NCBI RefSeq assembly: GCF_900100625.1
Contig: NZ_FMTY01000003.1
Coordinates: forward strand, 7,424 to 71,423
DNA from: Flavobacterium saliperosum
GTDB lineage: Bacteria > Bacteroidota > Bacteroidia > Flavobacteriales > Flavobacteriaceae
DNA length: 64,000 nucleotides
Reading direction: 5' to 3'
Each line of letters opens with the position of its first letter. Positions within the stretch are counted from its first letter, which is position 1. Both the position numbers and the translations under genes were made by a program. Below, piece by piece: positions 53,425 through 61,274 of this stretch. The notes under the pieces are model-generated. The model was not told the origin of the DNA and did not search any database. It saw only the letters and a program-made list of their open reading frames with translations.

Positions 53425-54705
53425 ATGGAAATACTCATAATTTTCTTTTTGATAGTACTGAACGGAGTTTTCTCCATGTCGGAAATCGCATTGATTTCGG
53501 CTCGAAAAAACCGTTTGGAATCCGCAGCAAAAAAAGGAAATACCAGTGCGAAAGCGGCGTTAGATTTAGCCAATTCGCCTAATAAATTTTTGTCCACCGT
53601 ACAGATCGGAATTACCTTAATCGGAATTTTAACCGGTATTTACAGTGGTGAAAAAGTTACCGATAACGTACAGTTTTTTTTAGAAGGTTTTGAAACGTTA
53701 AAACCGTATTCTGAAAGTTTGGCTGTTGGTATCGTTGTTGTGGTTTTAACCTATTTTTCTTTGGTCATCGGAGAATTGCTGCCTAAAAGAATCGGATTGA
53801 ATTATCCCGAAGCGATTGCGAAAGCCGTGGCCGTACCGATGAAAGCGGTTTCCATCATCACCATGCCGTTTATCTGGTTGTTAACCAAGTCTACCGATTT
53901 TGTTTTGGATGTTTTTAAAATCAAACCTACGGCAGACGGAAAGGTAACGGAAGAGGAAATTAAAGCGATTATCAAAGAGGGAACCGAAGGCGGGGAAGTA
54001 CAGGAAATCGAACAGGACATCGTGGAACGCGTATTTCACATCGGTGACCGAAAAGTGAATTCCCTGATGACGCACAGAAAGTCTTTAATGTATCTTTCGC
54101 TTGATGAAACCATGCAGGAATTAAAAGAGAAAGTATTGGAAGAATTGCATTCGGTGTACCCCGTTTGTGTTGAAAATCTGGATGACGTTGTGGGCGTGGT
54201 TTTATTGAAAGACCTGTTCGCCAGTTTCGAAAAAGGCGATTTCGATTTGAAATCCATTACCAGAGAACCGGTATATTTTATCGAACATACTTCGGCCTAC
54301 AAAGCGTTGGAGAATTTCAAAAAATCCAAAGTGCATTATGCTTTGGTAACCGACGAATACGGAATATGTCAGGGTATTATCACCCTAAACGACATTCTGG
54401 AAGCGTTGGTGGGCGATGCGGCCGATTTCTACGAAGAGGAATTCCAGTTAATCGCCCGCGAAGACGGCACCTGGTTGGTAGACGGACACTATTCGCTACA
54501 CGACTTCCTGACGTATTTCGATATGGACGACCTGATCAACGATTACGATGTGACGACAGTCAGCGGATTGATTATGACCGAGTTATCCTATATTCCGAAA
54601 GTGGGCGAAATCCTCATCTGGAACAAAATGGAACTGGAAGTTATCGATATGGACGGTGTGAAAATCGACAAGGTTTTAGTCCGCCAATTAAAAGATGCAA
54701 ATTAA
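53425..54705 (+). CDS. HlyC/CorC (CNNM) family transporter
   Basis: A 426-residue membrane protein: a DUF21/CNNM domain (first ~190 residues, helices such as LIIFFLIVLNGVFSMSEIALI and LAVGIVVVVLTYFSLVIGELL), a CBS pair (VNSLMTHRKSLMYLSL; VHYALVTDEYGICQGIIT), and a C-terminal CorC-HlyC domain (LIAREDGTWLVDGHYSLHDF). Family members are linked to Mg2+/Co2+ transport. It resembles GldE in type but the neighbours (adk, obgE) are not those of gldE. Confidence 0.9.
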   Translation: MEILIIFFLIVLNGVFSMSEIALISARKNRLESAAKKGNTSAKAALDLANSPNKFLSTVQIGITLIGILTGIYSGEKVTDNVQFFLEGFETLKPYSESLAVGIVVVVLTYFSLVIGELLPKRIGLNYPEAIAKAVAVPMKAVSIITMPFIWLLTKSTDFVLDVFKIKPTADGKVTEEEIKAIIKEGTEGGEVQEIEQDIVERVFHIGDRKVNSLMTHRKSLMYLSLDETMQELKEKVLEELHSVYPVCVENLDDVVGVVLLKDLFASFEKGDFDLKSITREPVYFIEHTSAYKALENFKKSKVHYALVTDEYGICQGIITLNDILEALVGDAADFYEEEFQLIAREDGTWLVDGHYSLHDFLTYFDMDDLINDYDVTTVSGLIMTELSYIPKVGEILIWNKMELEVIDMDGVKIDKVLVRQLKDAN

Positions 54706-54737
54706 GAGGGAACGAATGGTTCGGGCTTTTTCAACAT

Positions 54738-54813
54738 ACCCTGTTCCCGCCATTGCCTTTATCTCTCCGCTTCGCTGCGAGGATACCGGCGCTGTCGGGG
54801 TTAGTAAGCCGAC
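54738..54813. repeat. Dispersed intergenic hairpin repeat, shorter relative (copy B)
   Basis: TGTTCCCGCC ... TTTATCTCTCCGCTTCGCTGCGAGGATA...CGGGGTTAGTAAGCC follows the order of the copies at 33.2 and 59.9 kb but with a shorter central hairpin (CTCCGC/GCGAG-type). It is in the 312-bp gap before obgE; the rest of the gap holds a possible small ORF. Confidence 0.6.
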
Positions 54814-54921
54814 CATTGGAATACTTGAAAGAATATAAAAGAATAAGAAGTGAAAGTGCCGTTTAAAGACGGTTAAGTCAATCAATTTTTGACACGATAA
54901 TTAATAGAAGGGAAAGAAAAA

Positions 54922-54999
54922 ATGACAGAGGATTTGAAATTAAAAGGAGGACAGCCGGTGGCTGTCAGGTATATTTTCAAGCTTTTGTTTATAATTTAA
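54922..54999 (+). CDS. Possible 25-residue leader peptide before obgE
   Basis: A short ORF (MTEDLKLKGGQPVAVRYIFK then five residues) whose start region GAAGGGAAAGAAAAAATGACAG is nearly the same as the initiation region of obgE itself, 96 bp downstream. The codons contain a perfect 7-bp hairpin (GACAGCC-GGT-GGCTGTC) at 54950-54966. It may be a translated leader or merely a duplication of the start region; no homology supports a protein. Confidence 0.35.
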   Translation: MTEDLKLKGGQPVAVRYIFKLLFII

Positions 55000-55017
55000 G
55001 GAAGGGAAGAAGAAAAA

Positions 55018-56031
55018 ATGACAGAAGGAAATTTTGTAGACTACGTAAAAATATATGTTGCTTCCGGAAAAGGAGGTAAAGGGTCTACGCATTTGCACAG
55101 AGAGAAATTTATTGAAAAGGGTGGTCCCGATGGAGGTGACGGTGGTCGCGGCGGACACGTATATCTGGTTGGTAACAAAGGATTGTGGACGTTGTTCCAT
55201 TTAAAATTTGCCAGACACGTAAAAGCGGGTCACGGTGGCGATGGCGGAAGCGCCAGAAGTACCGGAGCCGACGGAGAAGACAAATACATTGAAGTACCGT
55301 TGGGAACTGTCGTTCGCGATAAGGAAACCGACGAAGTGCTTTTCGAAATTACCGAACACGGCGAAAAACGCATTCTCGTAAAAGGAGGAAAAGGCGGATT
55401 AGGAAACTGGCATTTCAGAAGTTCCACAAACCAGACGCCACGGTATTCACAACCGGGTTTGCCATCGGAAGAGATGGATGTGGTTTTGGAATTGAAAGTA
55501 TTGGCCGATGTTGGTTTGGTTGGGTTTCCTAATGCTGGAAAATCAACATTATTGTCCGTGCTGACTTCCGCAAAACCAAAAATTGCCGATTATCCGTTTA
55601 CGACTTTAAAACCGAATTTGGGAATTGTATCCTACAGGGATTTCCAATCGTTTGTAATTGCCGATATTCCGGGAATTATTGAAGGTGCGGCTGAAGGAAA
55701 AGGATTGGGACATTACTTCCTGCGTCATATCGAACGTAATTCCACCTTATTGTTTTTAGTGCCAGCCGATGCGCCGGACATTAAAAAAGAATACGATATT
55801 TTGTTGGATGAACTTCGTCGTTACAATCCGGAAATGCTGGATAAGGATCGCTTGGTAGTGATTTCAAAATCCGATATGCTGGACGAGGAACTGAAAGCGG
55901 AAATGAAAAAACAATTGGATAAAGACTTTAAAGGAATTCCGTATATGTTCATTTCATCGGTAGCGCAACAAGGCCTTACGGAACTGAAAGATAAACTGTG
56001 GCAGATGCTGAATGTGGAAACAGAAGAATAA
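55018..56031 (+). CDS. obgE: GTPase ObgE
   Basis: A ribosome-associated GTPase of 337 residues. The Gly-rich Obg fold is at residues 1-160 ([32 protein letters not shown]). The G domain begins with [17 protein letters not shown] near residue 163, then [20 protein letters not shown] and ISKSDML. The third OCT domain is missing, as is common in Bacteroidota. It acts in ribosome assembly and stress control. Confidence 0.96.
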   Translation: MTEGNFVDYVKIYVASGKGGKGSTHLHREKFIEKGGPDGGDGGRGGHVYLVGNKGLWTLFHLKFARHVKAGHGGDGGSARSTGADGEDKYIEVPLGTVVRDKETDEVLFEITEHGEKRILVKGGKGGLGNWHFRSSTNQTPRYSQPGLPSEEMDVVLELKVLADVGLVGFPNAGKSTLLSVLTSAKPKIADYPFTTLKPNLGIVSYRDFQSFVIADIPGIIEGAAEGKGLGHYFLRHIERNSTLLFLVPADAPDIKKEYDILLDELRRYNPEMLDKDRLVVISKSDMLDEELKAEMKKQLDKDFKGIPYMFISSVAQQGLTELKDKLWQMLNVETEE

Positions 56032-56052
56032 ATACAATAAAATAAGTTAATT

Positions 56053-56080
56053 AAAGGTGTTCGAAAGAGCACCTTTTTTT
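56053..56080 (+). terminator. Terminator after obgE
   Basis: AAAGGTGTTC pairs with GAGCACCTTT (one wobble) around a GAAA tetraloop, followed by T7. The same sequence recurs after the M43 peptidase gene. Confidence 0.85.
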
Positions 56081-56217
56081 GTTGTATCTGATAAGGTTTT
56101 TAAATTAATTGTAAGAAAAATGCAAGTAAATGCAACAAATAAACGTGATTTTGTTGTATTTTTTATTTTTTTAATAAAAAAAAGTATATTCGCACACTTA
56201 ACTAAATAACCCAAAAA

Positions 56218-57465
56218 ATGAAAATTAAATTACTATTTGCTTTATTGGTGACACAGTTTGTGTTTTCTCAGGAAAGAACCTGCAGCACTACGGAGAAAAT
56301 GGAGGAACTTTCCCGTAACGAGAAAATGAAAGAAGTGTACGAAAACAATCAAAGAAGATTTGAAGCCGAATTAGAAAAACTTTCCGGCAAGAATGCTGAA
56401 AGAACGGCAATGCGCGCTACTTTAAGAATTCCTGTCGCAGTGCACTACCCCAGCGCTAACGGTTTGACGGAGCCTGAAAAACAATGTTTGAGAGATCTTG
56501 CTCAAAATCAGGTTGACATTTTAAATGCCGACTTCAATGCGACCAATGCTGATTTGTCGATATGGACAAATACTACCGGTTCCTATTTTCCGGGAGTCAA
56601 TCACGGTGCTATGGACGTAAGGTTTGAAATAGCACAAGGAGATCATCCTGCAAGTACAGGACTGGTTGATGGTACAAAAGCAATTACTTTTGGTCAGGCT
56701 TTTGGAGGTGGACCTAACGGTGATTGGGACCCGGATTGGGCTGGATATTTAAATTTTGTAGTTAAGAATTTGTCCGGAGGAACATTAGGATATGCTTATT
56801 TAGGTTCGTCACCGGCTGATGGTGCTGCAGTTTATATAGATAACGGTGCTTTCGGTTCCGGTTCCGGTTGTACCGGTTTTGTGCCTGGAGCGCCTTACAA
56901 TTTAGGACGAACATTAACCCATGAGTTAGGTCATTATCTGAATTTGAACCACATTTGGGGCAATACAACCTGTGGGAATGATGGTGTTGCTGATACACCT
57001 GTGCATAACACTTCCAACGGAGGCTGCCCAGCAATTTCCCATTTGTCTACTTGCACGGGAACCCCTAGAGAGTTGACTATGAATTACATGGATTATACCA
57101 ATGATGTTTGTATGTATATGATTACTGCAGGTCAGGCAGCTCGAATGCAGGCACATCTCAACACGATTCAGTCGGCTTTTAACCAGGATGCATTGTTGTC
57201 GGATGACAATTTCAATCTTAAAAACAGCTTTGCCATTTATCCAAATCCGAACAAAGGAACATTTAATGTTCAGTTTTCAGAAATCGTAAGCGATTATTCT
57301 GTTCAGGTAGTTGACCAAATGGGAAGAGTCGTTTTTAATGTTGATTTTACCAACCAAAACAATTTAACACAGACAATTGCTTTAAATTCGGCTTCGTCCG
57401 GGATGTATTTCGTAGTTGTTAAATCAAATGATTCGGTTGCCACTACAAAGATTATTGTAAACTAA
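56218..57465 (+). CDS. Secreted M43 family zinc metalloprotease (T9SS type A cargo)
   Basis: A 415-residue protein. The signal peptide MKIKLLFALLVTQFVFSQ is followed by the M43 (cytophagalysin/pappalysin) domain: His235, Glu236, His239 and His245 in THELGHYLNLNHIWG, with the Met-turn in MNYMDYTNDVCMYM. The C-terminal 75 residues (FAIYPNPNKGTFNVQF ... GMYFVVVKSNDSVATTKII) form the type A T9SS sorting domain. It would be an extracellular protease processed by PorU. Confidence 0.93.
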   Translation: MKIKLLFALLVTQFVFSQERTCSTTEKMEELSRNEKMKEVYENNQRRFEAELEKLSGKNAERTAMRATLRIPVAVHYPSANGLTEPEKQCLRDLAQNQVDILNADFNATNADLSIWTNTTGSYFPGVNHGAMDVRFEIAQGDHPASTGLVDGTKAITFGQAFGGGPNGDWDPDWAGYLNFVVKNLSGGTLGYAYLGSSPADGAAVYIDNGAFGSGSGCTGFVPGAPYNLGRTLTHELGHYLNLNHIWGNTTCGNDGVADTPVHNTSNGGCPAISHLSTCTGTPRELTMNYMDYTNDVCMYMITAGQAARMQAHLNTIQSAFNQDALLSDDNFNLKNSFAIYPNPNKGTFNVQFSEIVSDYSVQVVDQMGRVVFNVDFTNQNNLTQTIALNSASSGMYFVVVKSNDSVATTKIIVN

Positions 57466-57487
57466 ACGTTCGCAGATTATGATGAAG

Positions 57488-57515
57488 AAAGGTGTTCGAA
57501 AGAGCACCTTTTTTT
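57488..57515 (+). terminator. Terminator after the M43 gene
   Basis: The same hairpin as after obgE: a 10-bp stem, GAAA loop and T tract, at 28 identical positions. Confidence 0.85.
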
Positions 57516-57635
57516 GGTTTCTGAAAAGAAATAATCAATTGTTAAATTTTTCTTAACAAAAAATATTTCCATGCCATTATTTTCAGCCAATTACCAAAAA
57601 AAAGTATCTTCGCATCACTAAAAATATTATCTATT

Positions 57636-59786
57636 ATGAAAAAATTACTTTTATCCCTAATCGCTTTGGTTATGCTTGTTCCGGCAAGTGTAAAAGCCGA
57701 TGAAGGAATGTGGTTTTTAATGTTCATCGAGCGTTTGAATCACAGAGATATGCAAAAAATGGGATTACAGTTAACCGCTGAGGAAATCTACAGTATTAAC
57801 AACCACAGTTTGAAAGACGCTATCGTTCAGTTCAACGGAGGATGTACGGCCGAAATGATTTCAAAAGACGGTTTGGTATTAACCAACCACCATTGTGGGT
57901 ATGATGCGATTGCGGAATTGTCATCTGCAGAAAAAAATTATTTAAAAGACGGTTTTTGGGCTGCGTCTAAAAAAGACGAAATGAAGCCTTCCAGCTTATA
58001 CGTTCGTTTCTTCGTTCGTATGGACGATGTTTCAAAACGTATCTTATCTGTTGTGAACGATAAAATGACGGAAGCAGAACGCGAAAAAGCAATTAATGCT
58101 GAAATTGCAAAAATCGAAAAAGAAAACAACGAGGGTGGAAAATATACCGTTTCTGTTCGTCCGTTTTTCCAAGGAAATGAGTATTACTATTTCGTTTACC
58201 AGGATTATAAAGACGTGCGTTTGGTAGGTACACCTCCTGAAAGTTTAGGAAAATTCGGTGGCGATACTGACAATTGGGAATGGCCTCGTCACACGGCAGA
58301 TTTCTCCATGTTCCGTGTCTATGCTGATGCAAACGGAAACCCTGCTGATTATTCTGCAAACAACGTTCCGTTAAAACCAAAACACTATTTGCCGGTAAAT
58401 ATCGGTGGTGTTAAGGAAAATGATTTTGCGATGATTTTAGGCTACCCTGGGAGAACAAACCGTTGGATGCCGGCTTCAGGAATCGATCAGAATGTAAAAT
58501 TCGCTTACCCTGCATGGGTGGAAGGTTCTAAAACCGGAATGGATGCCATGAAAAAATACATGGATCAAAGCGAAGCGTTAAACCTTGTGTATGCTTCTAA
58601 ATATGCAGGTGTTGCCAACTACTGGAAAAACCGTCAGGGAATGATTGACGCGTTAACGAAATTCGGTACCGCTAAAACAAAAGCAGCTCAGGAAGCGAAA
58701 TTTGACAAATGGGCGAACAAGAAAGAAAACAAAGCCAAATACGGAAGCGTAGTGGCTACGATCAATAACTTCTACAAGTTAACGAATGAGAAATCTCGTC
58801 ACGACAACTATCTTACTACCCTTTTCAGAACCAGTGCTTATGGAACGATCTCGAGAAGTTTAGGAAGACAATTGGAGAATTACGCTAAAGCGGATGCGAC
58901 AAAACGTGCACAAATGGCTCCTGCAATTCTTGAAATGACCGATGAGTTCTTCAAAGAAGTTCACATTCCGGCTGAAAAAGACATCTTGGCTGCGGAGTTA
59001 AAATTATATGCTACAAAATCTACCGGTTATGCAATCGCACCAATGGTGGCTGAATTAGGGAAAGCGAACAACAACGATTTTTCTAAATACGTAAATGCTG
59101 CTTTCGATTTGAGTATTTTATCTTCTAAAGACAGAATCAAGGCGTTCTTGGAAGTGCCAAATGAAGCGTTAATCGCAAACGATCCTTTAGTGAAATTATC
59201 CAATGATTTAGTAGCACATTTCGGTTCAAAATCGGACGAAATTGCAAAAGCACAAAACGATTTCGGTGCAGCTTACCGTAAATTGGTGGAAGGTTTAAGA
59301 GAATCTAAAATCGGAACCATCAAATATCCGGATGCGAACTCAACTTTGCGTTTAACTTACGGAAAAGTACGTTCATTGCCTGCCGACAAACGTAATGACG
59401 CTACAGTAAACAACTACACTACGTTAGCGGGTCAGGTTAAGAAATACAAAAAAGGAGATCAGGAATTTGATTTGCCAACGCGTGTTCTTGAAATGAACAA
59501 AAACAAAGATTTCGGTCGTTATGCAGACAAAGACGGTTCCTTACACGTGAACTTCTTAACAGACAACGATATTACCGGTGGTAACTCAGGTTCTCCGGTA
59601 TTAAACGGAAAAGGGGAGTTAATCGGTTTGGCTTTCGACGGAAACATTGAGGCGATGGCTGGAGACGTAATCTTCGACAGTAAATTGCAAAGAACCATCA
59701 ACGTAGACGTTCGTTACGTATTGTGGGTAATTGAGAACTTCTCAAATGCGAAACACATTGTAGACGAAATGACTATCGTGAAATAA
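57636..59786 (+). CDS. S46 family dipeptidyl-peptidase, DPP7-like
   Basis: A 716-residue periplasmic serine dipeptidyl-peptidase. A signal peptide ends near ASVKA. The catalytic His is in TNHHCGYD (85-86), an Asp-containing DNWEWPRHTADF follows, and the nucleophile Ser651 is in GGNSGSPVLN. The residue 18 past this Ser is Gly (FDGNIE); in characterised S46 enzymes Gly here marks DPP7 (hydrophobic P1) and Arg marks DPP11 (acidic P1). It would release dipeptides from oligopeptides for uptake. Confidence 0.94.
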   Translation: MKKLLLSLIALVMLVPASVKADEGMWFLMFIERLNHRDMQKMGLQLTAEEIYSINNHSLKDAIVQFNGGCTAEMISKDGLVLTNHHCGYDAIAELSSAEKNYLKDGFWAASKKDEMKPSSLYVRFFVRMDDVSKRILSVVNDKMTEAEREKAINAEIAKIEKENNEGGKYTVSVRPFFQGNEYYYFVYQDYKDVRLVGTPPESLGKFGGDTDNWEWPRHTADFSMFRVYADANGNPADYSANNVPLKPKHYLPVNIGGVKENDFAMILGYPGRTNRWMPASGIDQNVKFAYPAWVEGSKTGMDAMKKYMDQSEALNLVYASKYAGVANYWKNRQGMIDALTKFGTAKTKAAQEAKFDKWANKKENKAKYGSVVATINNFYKLTNEKSRHDNYLTTLFRTSAYGTISRSLGRQLENYAKADATKRAQMAPAILEMTDEFFKEVHIPAEKDILAAELKLYATKSTGYAIAPMVAELGKANNNDFSKYVNAAFDLSILSSKDRIKAFLEVPNEALIANDPLVKLSNDLVAHFGSKSDEIAKAQNDFGAAYRKLVEGLRESKIGTIKYPDANSTLRLTYGKVRSLPADKRNDATVNNYTTLAGQVKKYKKGDQEFDLPTRVLEMNKNKDFGRYADKDGSLHVNFLTDNDITGGNSGSPVLNGKGELIGLAFDGNIEAMAGDVIFDSKLQRTINVDVRYVLWVIENFSNAKHIVDEMTIVK

Positions 59787-59849
59787 TTTTTCATTCGTAA
59801 CGGGGCGGCATTCCATCGAATGTCATTCCGAACGAAGAGAAGGAATCTG

Positions 59850-59883
59850 AATCCGGATGCAGCAATGTATCCGGATTTTTTTA
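59850..59883 (+). terminator. Terminator after the S46 peptidase gene
   Basis: AATCCGGAT and ATCCGGATT pair around a 10-nt loop, followed by a run of T. The preceding bases ATGTCATTCCGAACGAAGAG are a common flavobacterial intergenic phrase. Confidence 0.75.
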
Positions 59884-59896
59884 TGCTGTTATTTTG

Positions 59897-59972
59897 GAGC
59901 CTTATCCCGCTGTCCGCTCTATCTTTTATTCCGCTGTTGCTCCATAAAAGGATGCCGCTCCCATCGGGGCTA
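59897..59972. repeat. Dispersed intergenic hairpin repeat, copy C
   Basis: CCCGCTGTCCGCTCTATC, then TTTTATTCCGC..GCTCCATAAAA, then GGATGCCGCTCCCATCGGGG. It shares the core with copy A (33.2 kb), with only small substitutions. No gene in the rest of this 297-bp gap. Confidence 0.8.
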
Positions 59973-60083
59973 AGAAGGCAATTTGAGGGCACAAAAATCA
60001 GATTGATCAATAGAGTCATCGGTTTAATTGGGTATTCTTCGGAATCTGTGTTCGATTATTGTTTTCCAAATTCCTAAACACAT

Positions 60084-61271
60084 TTACTTGGCAACAACCG
60101 TTTCCGGCAGATAGTCAAACGGGAGCATTTCGCCCATTTTTTTCCATCCCATATAACCGAAACTGGCCAAACGTTCCGTATCGGCATAGTTTCCGTTCGC
60201 ATAAATCTCTACAGGGGAGTCTTCTAATAATTTTAACTGCGAAGTCTGAAAATCAGTAGCTATCTGATGGTAATATTCCACATACTTGCTTTCTTCTTTT
60301 GCTCTTCGGTATAGAATCGACAAAAAATCAGTAAAATAAAAATACTTTTTACCGAACCTTTCGAAAACCAACTGATGTTCTTTGCAGTAGGCATCCTCAT
60401 ATACAATTTTGTATTTTATGGGCAAATGTGGAATCGGGCCTTTTTTTCTTCTAAAACGTTCCCACATCCGGTTAATGCTGTCCTGTGACGGATATTCCGG
60501 ATTCAGTTCCCGGATAAACTTTTTTACCGTAAAACCATCGGCCTCCATCGTGCTATGATACATGCTTCGGATAAAATGCATAGTGGAACCTTTGTAGCAT
60601 TTCAAACGTGTTTTTGCCACCTCTTTCGCATCCAGTTTTTTCTCCGCAACAATATCTTTGAAAAAAGGATACCCAAAATATGTGGTTAGCTTCTGATTGT
60701 GTTCTTCAGGAAGCACCTTACTTTCGAAGTACACCAAATCATAAGAAATGAGATAGCCTGTTTTTTCGTTAATCATCTGAATAGGGGAGTCTGCCGTTAC
60801 AATCAACAGCGTGTTTTCCTTGTTCATGTCAAACTGCAACACCTCGGGATTCAGGATTTTTGTTTTTTCGGCAATTTTTCCCATCCCGATAAATTCCCGC
60901 TTGAAAATCTCCATGTATTTTTCCCTTTGTTTTGCGGTGATTTTCCTAACAACCACTTCCTTAAGGTTGTTCACAGCCGGACTCAGGTAGACTACATTCG
61001 GTTTGTCGTTGGCGGTAAAGGAACTGGCAGGTACAATTACGCTTTCGTACCCAATGTAACTGATTATAACCTGAGTTTGCCCTTGAATTAGGGTAAACGC
61101 AAATAATCCGTTTTCGTCCGTAGCTCCGCCATTGGTGGTTTGTGGCGCAAAAATAGAAGCACCGGGCAACGGTTCTTTCGTTTCAATATCTCTTACGATA
61201 CCGGAAATTTTGGTTTGGGAAAACGAAATCGTTCCGAAAAGCAAAAATATAAGTGCTAGGGTTGTTTTCAT
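60084..61271 (-). CDS. CarboxypepD_reg-like domain protein
   Basis: A 395-residue exported protein. Signal peptide MKTTLALIFLLFGTISFSQ, then a carboxypeptidase-regulatory-like beta sandwich (KISGIVRDIETKEPLPGASI ... GLFAFTLIQGQTQVIISYIG) as found at the N terminus of TonB-dependent receptors. The rest is a domain of unknown function found in many Bacteroidota. It lies 3 bp downstream of the alpha-2-macroglobulin-like gene on the same strand, so the two are cotranscribed. Confidence 0.88.
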   Translation of the reverse strand: MKTTLALIFLLFGTISFSQTKISGIVRDIETKEPLPGASIFAPQTTNGGATDENGLFAFTLIQGQTQVIISYIGYESVIVPASSFTANDKPNVVYLSPAVNNLKEVVVRKITAKQREKYMEIFKREFIGMGKIAEKTKILNPEVLQFDMNKENTLLIVTADSPIQMINEKTGYLISYDLVYFESKVLPEEHNQKLTTYFGYPFFKDIVAEKKLDAKEVAKTRLKCYKGSTMHFIRSMYHSTMEADGFTVKKFIRELNPEYPSQDSINRMWERFRRKKGPIPHLPIKYKIVYEDAYCKEHQLVFERFGKKYFYFTDFLSILYRRAKEESKYVEYYHQIATDFQTSQLKLLEDSPVEIYANGNYADTERLASFGYMGWKKMGEMLPFDYLPETVVAK

Positions 61272-61274
61272 TCG

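Noticed and set aside
54366..54866. A 166-codon open frame inside and past the CBS-domain transporter gene
   Set aside because: It is in another frame of a clear gene, is rich in Arg and Pro as frame shadows are, and has no recognisable motif.
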